Shown one piece after another: positions 25,710 through 34,742 of a stretch of 64,000 nt of DNA; within the stretch, counting starts at the first letter, position 1; each line of letters opens with the position of its first letter. Under the pieces are notes generated by a model. That model saw only the letters and a list, made by a program, of their open reading frames with translations. It ran no database searches and was not told where the DNA came from. Both the position numbers and the translations under genes were made by a program. This DNA is from Parapedobacter tibetensis. Its GTDB lineage: Bacteria > Bacteroidota > Bacteroidia > Sphingobacteriales > Sphingobacteriaceae. The stretch is from the NCBI RefSeq assembly GCF_024643205.1, contig NZ_JAMKQJ010000009.1:124001-188000 (forward strand), in the 5' to 3' direction.

Positions 25710-28307
25710 GTGAAGAAATGCTTGTTGCTCATCATACTCGCCGCATTGATTTCCTCATCCCTGTATGCACAACAGGATGAGCTGAGGTTGATATCGTCTT
25801 CGCACAGCCGACTTAACGCCGTCACGGGCAATGTGATGAATTATAGGCCGGTGTATGAACATAAAGGTTCCACCCTATCGGCCGATAGTGGGTATATCTA
25901 TAATGATGATGAAGGTAAGCAATACTTCGATGCTTTCGGACGGGTCATCATCACTCAACCTAATGGCACCGTCATCTATGCTGACAAACTGCATTATATA
26001 GCCGAAACGCAGCTGGCCACCCTCACCAACAATGTACGCATGGTAGATGGCGATGCTGTACTGACTACCAATTACCTGACCTACAATATGAAAAACAGCG
26101 TGGGTACATACACAGGTGGAGGCAGGATTGTGAATAGCACAGATACCATTACCAGTAAGAATGCCTATTATTTTGACAATACCAAAGATGCTTATTTTAG
26201 ATACGATGTCATTGTACGCACACCGGATGTAAAAATCTATACCGATACGATGCGCTACAATTCGGTCTCCAAGATGACCTATTTTTTCGGCCCCACCAAC
26301 ATCAAGGGTAATGAAGGCGAAAACCTCTATACCGAACGGGGCGAGTACAACACCGATACCGAGCAGGCTTGGTTTGACAAAAACAACCTGTATACCGAAG
26401 GAAGCCGGTTCCTCCGAGGCGATAGCCTCTATTACGATGGCACATCGGGCAATGGCCGGGCTGTAGACAATGTGGTGTTTATTGATACAGCTGACCAGTT
26501 TTTTGCTTTCGGAGGTGTAGGGCTCTACCATCGGGTCGACGAATCCATCACCATGACCAAAGATCCGCTCGTAGTTACCGTTACTCGCAATGACCGTGAG
26601 GAACCAGATAGCACAGCCATCTCGCAGGATAGCCTGAACGTAGATACACTACCCAATCGCGATAGCCTGGATGCTGATTCGTTGATAGGCATGCCCCAAA
26701 AGGAAAAACCGGCGGTAGACTCCATCTACATGACGGCCGACACATTGTTCTCACGGGTCATCCCGCTAAAAGACTACATAGCGCTCGAATTCAATCTCAA
26801 TCGCGAAGGTGGCGAAGTGGAAGAATTCGATGATGAAGACTACGGGCCCGATTTTGATGCGGCGGATGATGTGGGCTTCCCCGATGGTTTTAACGACCCT
26901 CCCTTGGATAAGGATTCCTTGCAGGCAACCCCTGATTCCATCCCGAAGCTCCCCGTAGATAGCCTACAACGCCAAGGGATAGATAGCTTGCAGCAGCAAG
27001 CCATAGATTCATTGACAACCCCTTCTGATACCCTAGATGTCGTACTCGATAGCACCGCCGCGACTAAGGCTGATTCAATCCCCACCCCAAAGTCCAAAAC
27101 GGATGCAGCCCTCCTCAAAACCCACCTTAAACGGGTAGAGGCCGTGCCGCTATCGGCCGGACGCGATATCTTGGAACGGAACCTCGCCGCGGACAGCGTA
27201 CTACGCTCGCGGGCTGTGATCCCTACGGGCCTTGAGCCAGATAGCCTCATGGCCGGGGCTGTGGCGGCCGTTTCCCGTCCCTCGACGGATACGGTACCGA
27301 AGGATTCATTGACCAATGATACGGCCAAGACTCGCATTATCAAAGCGTATTACAACGTCCGGTTGTTCAAGTCGGATCTACAAGCTGTGGCCGATTCGGT
27401 TTACTATGGCTATCCCGACTCCTTGATGCGGTTCTTTGGCCGGCCCATGATTTGGGCACAAGGTTCGCAAATGACCTCAGATACCATCTATATGCAAATC
27501 CGTAATGAAAAGCTGGATAACATGCTGATGGTGAGCAATGCCTTTTTGGTAAATACCCAACTTGATTCGGTCAAATACAATCAAATCAAAGGTCGACGGA
27601 TTACCGGATTCTTTACCAATAACGAGCTGGAACGCCTATTTATCGACGGTAATGCCGAAAGCATCTATTATGTCGTTGATGAAAAACGAAAGGCTTACTC
27701 TGATATGTACCATAGTCGTAGTAGCCGCATCAAGATCCTATTGGATAGCAATCAAATTACTCATTTCATCCCAATCAGGCGCGTGGATGGGAAGGTATAT
27801 CCCTTCCACCTCGTCCCTCAGGATGCCGAGATACTGGGAGGTTTTGTATGGAAGCCGGGCGATCGCCCCACCTCCAAGGAAGACATTCTTGCGCGCAGAC
27901 GGGCGTCGGAGGGTGCCGATTTGCTGATTCCCGCTGATTCCGCTGCCCAAGGGCAGCCTGCGAGCGATAACCGCCCCAATAACGATTCCACCCGGGCGGA
28001 GCTTCCTCCAGATAGCACAGCCTTGGATTCTATTGCAGCGGATAGCTTACGTAAGAATCAGATTCCACCTGATAGCCTTTCCGTAAAAGACACGGTCCGG
28101 ATGGATAGCCTGCGTGCGGATTCTACACTGAAAAGGGATCCCATTCAGCAAACGGATTCTATATCCGTGATCGTTGACGATCGGTCGCCCATCTCGATTG
28201 GTCGCCCGCACCTTTGGAAGCAGCGGACCAAACTTGGAAATTCATCTCCTAAAAATTCGGCAATTTTACCGTCAGAAATAGGTTACCCAAAATCCATAAC
28301 AACATGA
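25710..28307 (+). CDS. OstA-like LPS-transport protein with long DSL-rich tail
   Basis: An 865-aa exported protein with signal peptide (KCLLLIILAALISSSLYAQ). Residues about 25-290 are repeated OstA/LptA-type beta-jellyroll strands (LSADSGYIYNDDEGKQYFDAFG, GTVIYADKLHYIAETQLATL), and a second such block is at about 545-700 (KSDLQAVADSVYYGYPDSLM). LptA and the LptD N-terminus use this fold to carry lipopolysaccharide across the periplasm. Between and after these blocks are acidic, low-complexity stretches rich in D-S-L/D-S-T triplets. The start is GTG at 25710, required for the signal peptide. The stop overlaps the next gene by 4 bp. Confidence 0.85.
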   Translation: MKKCLLLIILAALISSSLYAQQDELRLISSSHSRLNAVTGNVMNYRPVYEHKGSTLSADSGYIYNDDEGKQYFDAFGRVIITQPNGTVIYADKLHYIAETQLATLTNNVRMVDGDAVLTTNYLTYNMKNSVGTYTGGGRIVNSTDTITSKNAYYFDNTKDAYFRYDVIVRTPDVKIYTDTMRYNSVSKMTYFFGPTNIKGNEGENLYTERGEYNTDTEQAWFDKNNLYTEGSRFLRGDSLYYDGTSGNGRAVDNVVFIDTADQFFAFGGVGLYHRVDESITMTKDPLVVTVTRNDREEPDSTAISQDSLNVDTLPNRDSLDADSLIGMPQKEKPAVDSIYMTADTLFSRVIPLKDYIALEFNLNREGGEVEEFDDEDYGPDFDAADDVGFPDGFNDPPLDKDSLQATPDSIPKLPVDSLQRQGIDSLQQQAIDSLTTPSDTLDVVLDSTAATKADSIPTPKSKTDAALLKTHLKRVEAVPLSAGRDILERNLAADSVLRSRAVIPTGLEPDSLMAGAVAAVSRPSTDTVPKDSLTNDTAKTRIIKAYYNVRLFKSDLQAVADSVYYGYPDSLMRFFGRPMIWAQGSQMTSDTIYMQIRNEKLDNMLMVSNAFLVNTQLDSVKYNQIKGRRITGFFTNNELERLFIDGNAESIYYVVDEKRKAYSDMYHSRSSRIKILLDSNQITHFIPIRRVDGKVYPFHLVPQDAEILGGFVWKPGDRPTSKEDILARRRASEGADLLIPADSAAQGQPASDNRPNNDSTRAELPPDSTALDSIAADSLRKNQIPPDSLSVKDTVRMDSLRADSTLKRDPIQQTDSISVIVDDRSPISIGRPHLWKQRTKLGNSSPKNSAILPSEIGYPKSITT

Positions 28308-30163
28308 AGAGCGTTTATTTTTTGGTTGTCTTTGCCCTGTACATCAGCTTGGGCTTTGCGCAGAACGACCACGTAAAAACACATTATGACAAAACCGAAA
28401 CCTACATCACCATGCGCGATGGGGTGCGGCTCTATACCGTCATTTACTCACCCAAAGATAAAAGCCAGATCTATCCCATACTCATGCAGCGCACCTGCTA
28501 TTCGGCTGGCCCTTATGGCGACGGGATGAAAACTACCCTCGGCCCCAATACCTTGCTCATGCAAGACGGCTATATCTTCGTATACCAGGATGTGCGGGGC
28601 CGCTACATGAGCGAAGGGGAATACACCAACATGCGACCCCAGCTTGCCGGGACTGAAAAACAGGATAAAACGGCCATAGACGAAAGCACTGACACTTACG
28701 ATACCATCGATTGGCTGGTAAACAATCTCCAAGGCCACAATGGGCGCGTAGGACTCTATGGAGGCTCCTATCCCGGCTTCTATGCAGCTGCTGGTGCACT
28801 GAGCAACCACCCTGCGCTGAAAGCCGCCTCTCCACAGGCGCCCATCGGCGACTTCTTCTTTGATGATTTCCATCACAACGGCAGCATGCTGGCCAGCTAT
28901 TTCTTTGCCGTGCCCGTATTCGGCTTCCAGAAAGACGGGGCCCAGCAAAAGGCGTGGTATCCATATAATCGTCCGCAGACCCAAGATTCATATGATTTCT
29001 TCCTACGCCTCGGTGCCATCGAAAATGGCACACCCTACCAAGGCGAGGATAACTTTTTCTGGCGCGAACTGCTGGACCATCCTAATTACGATGAATTCTG
29101 GCAAAAAAGAGGGCTTATCCAACATCTCAAGGACGTGAAACCCGCCATCATGGTAGTGGGTGGCTGGTTTGATGCGGAAGATCTATATGGCCCACTCCAT
29201 ATCTACGGTGGCATTGAGGCAAACAGCAACAACTACAATACCATTGTGATGGGCCCATGGAGCCATGGCGACTGGATCTTCGAACGCGGCAAACAGCAAA
29301 TCGGCGACATTTATTTCGGCGACAGCCTTTCCACAGCCTACCAACGGGATATCGAATTTAGGTTCTTCGACCATTTTCTCAAAGGAAGTGGCGACCCAGC
29401 AAGCGGCCTTCCTGAAGCGCACATGTTTGATACGGGCAAGAAACAATGGCGTAATTTTGAGCAATGGCCTCCAGCCGCGGCCACCGATGCCACGCTTTAC
29501 TTACAGCCCAATGGCAAACTCGCATTCAGCCCACCTACAATCGGGGATCAAGCTTCTGGCTTTACCAGTGATCCGATGAAGCCAGTGCCTTACGCGCAGT
29601 CGCAGGAAGTGGTGTTCACGCCGCGTAGTTACATGACCAGCGACCAGCGTGAAAATGCACGTAGGCCCGATGTGCTCGTATTTGAAACCGATACCCTCAC
29701 CGAAGATATCACGCTGAGTGGCCATTTACTGGCTAAACTCTGGGTATCCACCTCCAGCACCGATGCCGACTGGGTGGTCAAACTCATCGATGTGCTACCT
29801 GGTTATACACAAAACCTCCCCGAAACACCGACAGGCACCACACTGAGCAATTACCACATGCTGGTACGGGGCGACATCATGCCCGGACGCTTCCGCAACA
29901 GCTTTGAAACACCCGAGGCTTTCACACCCAACACCATTACGGAAGTGCCCGTGAAGTTGCAGGATATCTACCATACGTTCAAGAAAGGCCACCGCATTCA
30001 GGTGCAAATCCAGAGTACATGGTTCCCATTGTTCGACCGTAATCCGCAGAAATTTGTGGAAAACCCCTATAAGGCAAAACCGGAGGATTATACCAAGGCC
30101 GAACATCAGGTCTACCATGATGTCGAACGGCCCAGTCACATTACTGTGCAGGTGTTGAAGTAA
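28304..30163 (+). CDS. CocE/NonD-family (S15 X-Pro dipeptidyl-peptidase-like) hydrolase
   Basis: A 619-aa secreted serine hydrolase with a signal peptide (SVYFLVVFALYISLGFAQ). The alpha/beta-hydrolase N-terminal part begins at YITMRDGVRLYTVIYSPKD and has the nucleophile elbow YGGSYPGFYAAA; GGWFDAEDLYGPL and GPWSHGDWI carry the acid and histidine regions. The C-terminal jelly-roll (from about residue 445) is the S15 PepX-C domain. Substrates in this family are X-Pro peptides, acyl-amides or esters and cannot be told by eye. ATGA overlap with the OstA-like gene suggests coupling, though no functional link is evident. Confidence 0.9.
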   Translation: MKSVYFLVVFALYISLGFAQNDHVKTHYDKTETYITMRDGVRLYTVIYSPKDKSQIYPILMQRTCYSAGPYGDGMKTTLGPNTLLMQDGYIFVYQDVRGRYMSEGEYTNMRPQLAGTEKQDKTAIDESTDTYDTIDWLVNNLQGHNGRVGLYGGSYPGFYAAAGALSNHPALKAASPQAPIGDFFFDDFHHNGSMLASYFFAVPVFGFQKDGAQQKAWYPYNRPQTQDSYDFFLRLGAIENGTPYQGEDNFFWRELLDHPNYDEFWQKRGLIQHLKDVKPAIMVVGGWFDAEDLYGPLHIYGGIEANSNNYNTIVMGPWSHGDWIFERGKQQIGDIYFGDSLSTAYQRDIEFRFFDHFLKGSGDPASGLPEAHMFDTGKKQWRNFEQWPPAAATDATLYLQPNGKLAFSPPTIGDQASGFTSDPMKPVPYAQSQEVVFTPRSYMTSDQRENARRPDVLVFETDTLTEDITLSGHLLAKLWVSTSSTDADWVVKLIDVLPGYTQNLPETPTGTTLSNYHMLVRGDIMPGRFRNSFETPEAFTPNTITEVPVKLQDIYHTFKKGHRIQVQIQSTWFPLFDRNPQKFVENPYKAKPEDYTKAEHQVYHDVERPSHITVQVLK

Positions 30164-30202
30164 ACACTGGTCAAAAGGAAGGGGCAAAAGGTAAAGAATG
30201 TA

Positions 30203-30243
30203 GCAAAAACAAAGCGGGTGCCTGAAAAATTCAAGCACCCGCT
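30203..30243 (-). terminator. Terminator for YceI lipoprotein gene
   Basis: AGCGGGTGC (30213-30221) and GCACCCGCT (30235-30243) form a strong stem that extends inward with TGAA/TTCA. On the minus strand it runs into TTTGTTTTTG, fitting a terminator for the gene ending at 30276. Confidence 0.8.
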
Positions 30244-30275
30244 CTCCGGTATGGTTACCGAAATAATGAATGAGG

Positions 30276-30956
30276 TTATTTAGCCGCTATAACTGCTACA
30301 CCTACTTCAAAGTCTTTGCTGATCATCCATTCTGCGGGGTCGGCTTCCGATGTACCGAATTTGATACCCCAAGCCGCGCGATCCACAGTAAAGTTAGCCG
30401 TTACAGAAGCCTTTCCATCTACAATAGCGATTTTTGCAGGGAACGATACGTTCACCGTACTGTCTAAGAGGGTAAGGTTGCCACTCACCATTTTGTTGGC
30501 GCCTTCCACGGCTCCGCTATCGGTGTCCGCGTCTAAGTCGGCAATCTGAGTGATCTTAAACACAGCTGTCGGATGCTTTGCCGTGTCGAAAAAGTCTTCA
30601 TTTTTCAAATGTCCAGCCAAGTCTTCCGGTTTTTTATCGCCGTCAGTAACTGATAACGGGTCTACCAACAATGAATTCATGTCGATAACAAAGTTCCCTG
30701 ACGTGATTTCGTCGTCAGCCACCGTTAGCTCACCGGATTGGATGCCCAGCGTGCCCCAACGGGGTGCAAAGCCACCTTTGTGAAAAGCTTTCCAGCTCAC
30801 GTTGGTCGTGTCTAAATCCAGGATATAAACCTCCCCTTGTTGTTCGGCCACCTGTTGCTCCGCTGCCACCGAAGCCTTATCCGAGCTGCTGTTGTTACCA
30901 CAAGCCGCGACGAACAATGCGACACCTGCAAAAATTGATACGGTTAATTTATTCAT
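30276..30956 (-). CDS. YceI-family lipoprotein
   Basis: About 226 aa. The signal peptide MNKLTVSIFAGVALFVAAC ends in a lipobox at Cys19, followed by a Ser/Ala/Glu/Gln-rich linker and a YceI domain (TTNVSWKAFHKGGFAPRWGT, NFVIDMNSLLV, ANFTVDRAAWGIKFGTS). YceI proteins are lipocalin-like barrels that bind polyisoprenoid or similar amphiphiles in the periplasm. An upstream Met at 31010 would bury the signal peptide and is rejected. Single gene with its own terminator. Confidence 0.92.
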   Translation of the reverse strand: MNKLTVSIFAGVALFVAACGNNSSSDKASVAAEQQVAEQQGEVYILDLDTTNVSWKAFHKGGFAPRWGTLGIQSGELTVADDEITSGNFVIDMNSLLVDPLSVTDGDKKPEDLAGHLKNEDFFDTAKHPTAVFKITQIADLDADTDSGAVEGANKMVSGNLTLLDSTVNVSFPAKIAIVDGKASVTANFTVDRAAWGIKFGTSEADPAEWMISKDFEVGVAVIAAK

Positions 30957-31086
30957 AGTTTCATTATTTTTTTTGCAAAGGAGCAGAAATTTATTTATAT
31001 GTTCCAACATGAAAAACTAAAATTGACACAGCGCAGACACAGGTCGGCATCAACATGCGACCGTTGCGTGACGCACAAATAAGCTC

Positions 31087-31716
31087 TTAACCCCGCTCTT
31101 CCAAGAATCCATGCACTTCGAGGACATCAGGAGGCACACCTTCCCATACTCCTGGGCGGTTGCCCACATAACCAATATCCTTCACACCCATCTCACTCGT
31201 AAAAAAGCCGGAAGCGGTTAGGTTGCGCATCAACGTAAAGAAAGCAACTCCTTGTTGCATTTCTGGCCGAGCTTTACTGGGATAGGCAATATCATCGATT
31301 AGCTGCCTCTGCTGTTTATCATCGCAACCTATGAATACGTGGCCATATCGTCTTTGGCTCTGTACATCCAGCCATTTCAACCCTCCCCGCATCGGGATTT
31401 GATAATCAGGAACGTCTTTCGCCATGAATTCAATAAATTCTGGAACCCCAGCTTCCGTTGCGCTCCCCGAAACGTCATCCGCAGGAATGATGATATCGGC
31501 AAGCACCGAAATAGTGGCCATTTCATGGGAAGTGAAAAATTGGTCACCATATAGGCGTTGATTTCGTTGATGTTCAAAATCCTGCACACCAGGGAGCTTA
31601 TCTTCCGAAGTGGATACAGCTTGTTCTTCTGTCTTTTCCGACCCGCATGAGCCGAGTAGTAATCCACTACCCGCCGCTGCAAGCCCCAATGCTTTGATGG
31701 AATCTCTTCTATTCAT
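31087..31716 (-). CDS. Gluconate 2-dehydrogenase subunit 3-like protein
   Basis: A 209-aa protein that starts with a twin-arginine-type leader (MNRRDSIKALGLAAAGSG) ending in a lipobox at Cys24. The rest matches the gluconate 2-dehydrogenase small-subunit family: FFTSHEMATISVLADIIIPADD, then GVPEFIEFMAKDVPDYQIPMRGG. In such complexes this subunit helps export the folded flavoprotein, which lacks its own Tat signal. It lies 22 bp downstream of the GMC oxidoreductase gene and surely works with it. Confidence 0.92.
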   Translation of the reverse strand: MNRRDSIKALGLAAAGSGLLLGSCGSEKTEEQAVSTSEDKLPGVQDFEHQRNQRLYGDQFFTSHEMATISVLADIIIPADDVSGSATEAGVPEFIEFMAKDVPDYQIPMRGGLKWLDVQSQRRYGHVFIGCDDKQQRQLIDDIAYPSKARPEMQQGVAFFTLMRNLTASGFFTSEMGVKDIGYVGNRPGVWEGVPPDVLEVHGFLEERG

Positions 31717-31738
31717 ATCGTTAAGGATGTGTTTATAG

Positions 31739-33475
31739 CTAGATGTTCAGTTTAGTCCGTTGCTCCAAAATATAATCTGCCGTCCGCATAGAAAGGGCCA
31801 AAATAGTCCATGTGAGGTTTTTGTCACCTTGCTGTACAAAGGGCCCCGCATCCACTACAAACAGGTTATGGCAATCGTGCGATTGGCTCCATTTGTTCAG
31901 TACGGATGTTTTAGGATCGTTGCCCATACGTGTAGTGCCACCTTCATGGATAATTTTTCCCGGCACCTCCAATCCGTATGATGTTTCCGGTCCTGGAATG
32001 GGAGAAGTAATCACCGCTCCCATCTCATGCATGATCGACTGGAAAGTTTCCTGCATATGCTTCGCTTGAGCCACCTCTTCATTGGCCCATTTATAATGGA
32101 AGCGCAATACCGGAATCCCATACTTATCCACCTTATCGGGGTCTATCTCACAATAGTTATTTTTGTGGGCCAAAGCCGTACCCCTGCCAGCCATCCCTAC
32201 ATTTGCCCCATAGAAGCGGCGGTAATCTTCTTTCAAGGAGATTCCATATCCACCCTGTTCCTTTTGCTGCCCATCCTTGTCCGGCACCGTGTGGTTTATG
32301 TTGCCTACCCAATCAAGAAAGCCATAGGATGGCATACGCATACCTCCTCCATACTCAATATGGTAGCCACGGGGAAAACCAAGTTTTTTATTATCCAGCC
32401 ACCAAGGCGAGTAGATGTGTATGGCCCCTACCCCATCTTCATTATACCGTTTCCGATCAAGCAACTGTGGGAGGTACCCACCCAAGCTGGCACCGGTGGA
32501 GTCGTGTAAATAACGCCCCACCAAGCCGCTACTATTGCTCAATCCACCGGGATGCGCGGCCGATTTGGAGTTGAGCAGGAGACGTGCACTCTCACAGGCA
32601 CTTGCCCCCAAGATTACAATCTTGCCTTTTACGGTATGCTCCTGCAGGTCCTGGGTATTCACATAGGAAACACCGGTGGCTTGTCCCTCATCACTGGTAA
32701 GTACTTCACGGACCATCGCATTGTCGATGACCGTAAGGTTGCCGGTTGCCATGGCAGGCATCACCAAGCAAGACGATGAAGAAAAATCGCCATATACCTT
32801 ACAACCTCTGCTACATTGCCCACAATAGAAGCATACCCCTCGTCCCTCTGCACCAGGCAGGGCCTCCGTGAGTACAGATCCTCGGCCAGGGATGACCGGC
32901 ACACCGGCTTTCTCCGCACCACGTTTAATGTACAACTCGTTGAGCCGGGGTTTGGGTGGTTTCAGGAATATGCCATCCGGCTCGTTATGTATACCCTCCT
33001 TGGTACCATAGATTCCCACCAATCGGTCTACCCGATCATAATAAGGTTTCACTTCATCATAGGTAATGGGCCATTCGGCGGTTACCCCATCAGTCGGTTT
33101 GAAATCATCGGGACCCATCCGTAGGGAAATACGCCCCCAGTGGTTGGTCCTCCCCCCAAGCATCCTGGCTCTGAACCATTCGAATTCGGTACCAGATGCC
33201 CGGGTATAGGGCTCGCCTTCCAGCTCCCATCCGCCATATGCGGCATCGAAATCGCCAAAGGGACGTACAGTGGAGGCCCCGCGACGGGGCGATTCCCACG
33301 GCCACCGGAGTTGAAGGGTATCCTTGGCGGGGTCAAAAAACGGTCCTGCCTCAAGCATAAGCACTTTCAGGCCGGCGTTGGCCAATATATAACCGGCCAT
33401 GCCTCCCCCAGCACCCGACCCGACTACGACGGCATCGTATAGCGTCTGGTTTTTTTTGATCTGATAAGAAATCAT
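31739..33475 (-). CDS. GMC-family FAD oxidoreductase (gluconate/sugar dehydrogenase large subunit type)
   Basis: A 578-aa flavoprotein. The N-terminal FAD motif is VVVGSGAGGGMAGYILA (residues 17-33), followed by ARMLGGRTNHWGR (104-115) and a Cys-rich loop with Cys215, Cys218, Cys221 and Cys225 (CFYCGQCSRGC). The C-terminal region holds HEGGTTRMGNDPKTSVL and the catalytic stretch VVDAGPFVQQGDKNLT. It has no signal peptide and probably rides through the Tat system on its partner at 31087. Substrates of this group are sugars, sugar acids or polyols. A palindrome overlapping its promoter suggests repression. Confidence 0.93.
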   Translation of the reverse strand: MISYQIKKNQTLYDAVVVGSGAGGGMAGYILANAGLKVLMLEAGPFFDPAKDTLQLRWPWESPRRGASTVRPFGDFDAAYGGWELEGEPYTRASGTEFEWFRARMLGGRTNHWGRISLRMGPDDFKPTDGVTAEWPITYDEVKPYYDRVDRLVGIYGTKEGIHNEPDGIFLKPPKPRLNELYIKRGAEKAGVPVIPGRGSVLTEALPGAEGRGVCFYCGQCSRGCKVYGDFSSSSCLVMPAMATGNLTVIDNAMVREVLTSDEGQATGVSYVNTQDLQEHTVKGKIVILGASACESARLLLNSKSAAHPGGLSNSSGLVGRYLHDSTGASLGGYLPQLLDRKRYNEDGVGAIHIYSPWWLDNKKLGFPRGYHIEYGGGMRMPSYGFLDWVGNINHTVPDKDGQQKEQGGYGISLKEDYRRFYGANVGMAGRGTALAHKNNYCEIDPDKVDKYGIPVLRFHYKWANEEVAQAKHMQETFQSIMHEMGAVITSPIPGPETSYGLEVPGKIIHEGGTTRMGNDPKTSVLNKWSQSHDCHNLFVVDAGPFVQQGDKNLTWTILALSMRTADYILEQRTKLNI

Positions 33476-33545
33476 TCGTATGGTTTATCTGTAAATTGTT
33501 TAGTTCAACAGCAAATGACTTCATCATCAGCCAAATGCCGCCTGT

Positions 33546-33580
33546 CAAATATAAAATTTATTCGCAATAATGCGAATAAA
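33546..33580 (-). promoter_or_regulatory. Promoter with overlapping palindromic operator for GMC operon
   Basis: On the minus strand an exact -7 box TATATTTG occupies 33553-33546. Directly upstream of it is a perfect palindrome, TTTATTCGCA (33557-33566), ATAA, TGCGAATAAA (33571-33580), which fills the spacer and the -33 position. A repressor bound there would block the polymerase. Confidence 0.55.
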
Positions 33581-33761
33581 AAAGCTAAAACGGTTGTGCG
33601 TTGTTTACCTTGGGCATGGGCATGCCATCAATGTAATGGCAAAGGCTCATAATCTATATAGCGTCGTTATACCAACGTATACCGGAAAATTAATTTGAGC
33701 AAGTTTCGGATTTTATGGCAACGAAATACTTGCGACTTTTGTTTTGTAAATTCGGAACGAC

Positions 33762-34610
33762 ATGAGCGAACAAGACAACATTAATTATAATCGCATTGCA
33801 GAAGCGATCGATTATATCAAACAACATTTCAAGGAGCAGCCCTCCCTTGATGAAGTGGCGGAACAAGTGCATCTAAGCCCGTTTCACTTCCAACGGCTTT
33901 TTACTGAATGGGCGGGTACAAGCCCCAAAAAATTTCTTCAATACACCAGCGTGGAACACGCCAAGAGCTTACTATCGGAAAAGCAGGCCACCTTATTTGA
34001 AACCGCCTTCGAAACAGGACTCTCAGGGACAAGCCGCCTGCATGATTTGTTCATCACCATTGAAGGGATGACCCCGGCCGAATATAAGAACGGTGGAAAA
34101 AACCTGGCTATCAATTACAGTTTTGCGGAAAGCCCTTTTGGAAACCTCATCGTGGCCTCAACAAGTAAGGGAATTTGCTACATGGCATTTTACGACCATG
34201 AACCGCTGGCCTTGGAGGCATTGAGGAATAAGTTCCCAAATGCTACGTTCAACCGTAAACTGGATTTAATCCAGCAGCATGCTTTATTTATTTTCCAGAA
34301 CGACTGGAACAAACTTCCTGAAATCAAACTACACTTGAAAGGCACGGATTTCCAATTGAAAATATGGGAAACCTTATTGAAGATCCCCATGGGACAGCTC
34401 GCTACGTATGGGACTATCGCCAAAAAAATAGGCAACCCCAGTGCCTCGCGGGCAGTGGGAGCAGCTATCGGCAGCAATCCTGTCGCCTTTCTGATTCCCT
34501 GTCACCGGATTATTCAATCTACAGGAACCATTGGTGGCTATATGTGGGGGAATACGCGAAAAACAGCCATAATTGGCTGGGAAAGTGCAAAAACCTTGCC
34601 TTCCGGATAG
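33762..34610 (+). CDS. AraC-type HTH fused to O6-methylguanine-DNA methyltransferase (Ada-like)
   Basis: A 282-aa Ada-type protein without the N-terminal zinc domain. Residues 8-108 are an AraC helix-turn-helix pair (DEVAEQVHLSPFHFQRLFTEW). Residues 118-282 are the methyltransferase: FQLKIWETLLKIPMGQLATYG, the DNA-binding SASRAVGAAIGSNP, the acceptor Cys247 in IPCHRII and the closing GGYMWGNTRKTAIIGWE. It removes alkyl groups from guanine O6 in a suicide reaction. The missing zinc domain is encoded separately at 34743, and AlkB follows, so this is an alkylation-damage cluster. Confidence 0.95.
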   Translation: MSEQDNINYNRIAEAIDYIKQHFKEQPSLDEVAEQVHLSPFHFQRLFTEWAGTSPKKFLQYTSVEHAKSLLSEKQATLFETAFETGLSGTSRLHDLFITIEGMTPAEYKNGGKNLAINYSFAESPFGNLIVASTSKGICYMAFYDHEPLALEALRNKFPNATFNRKLDLIQQHALFIFQNDWNKLPEIKLHLKGTDFQLKIWETLLKIPMGQLATYGTIAKKIGNPSASRAVGAAIGSNPVAFLIPCHRIIQSTGTIGGYMWGNTRKTAIIGWESAKTLPSG

Positions 34611-34643
34611 CCAATCAGATTCATTAAATTAACCCCAAAAGCA

Positions 34644-34733
34644 ATGCGGCACATCCATTCAAAATTAGCTTCCGTCGATTGGCCGGAGATTACCGAAACC
34701 ATGCACGAAAAAGGGTATGCCCTGATGCATTAA
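34644..34733 (+). pseudogene. Remnant of a 2OG-Fe(II) oxygenase gene (Oxygenase-NA type)
   Basis: A 29-codon reading frame, KLASVDWPEITETMHEKGYA and a stop, which resembles the N-terminus of the roughly 230-aa 2OG-Fe(II) oxygenases (PF09859-like, proposed for oxidative DNA demethylation) that neighbour Ada genes in related bacteria. Everything from the first catalytic region onward is missing. The frame ends just before the Ada zinc-domain gene, so a deletion fused its start to the next intergenic space. Recognition is from memory of the family's N-terminal pattern. Confidence 0.55.
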
Positions 34734-34742
34734 GTTAATGGG

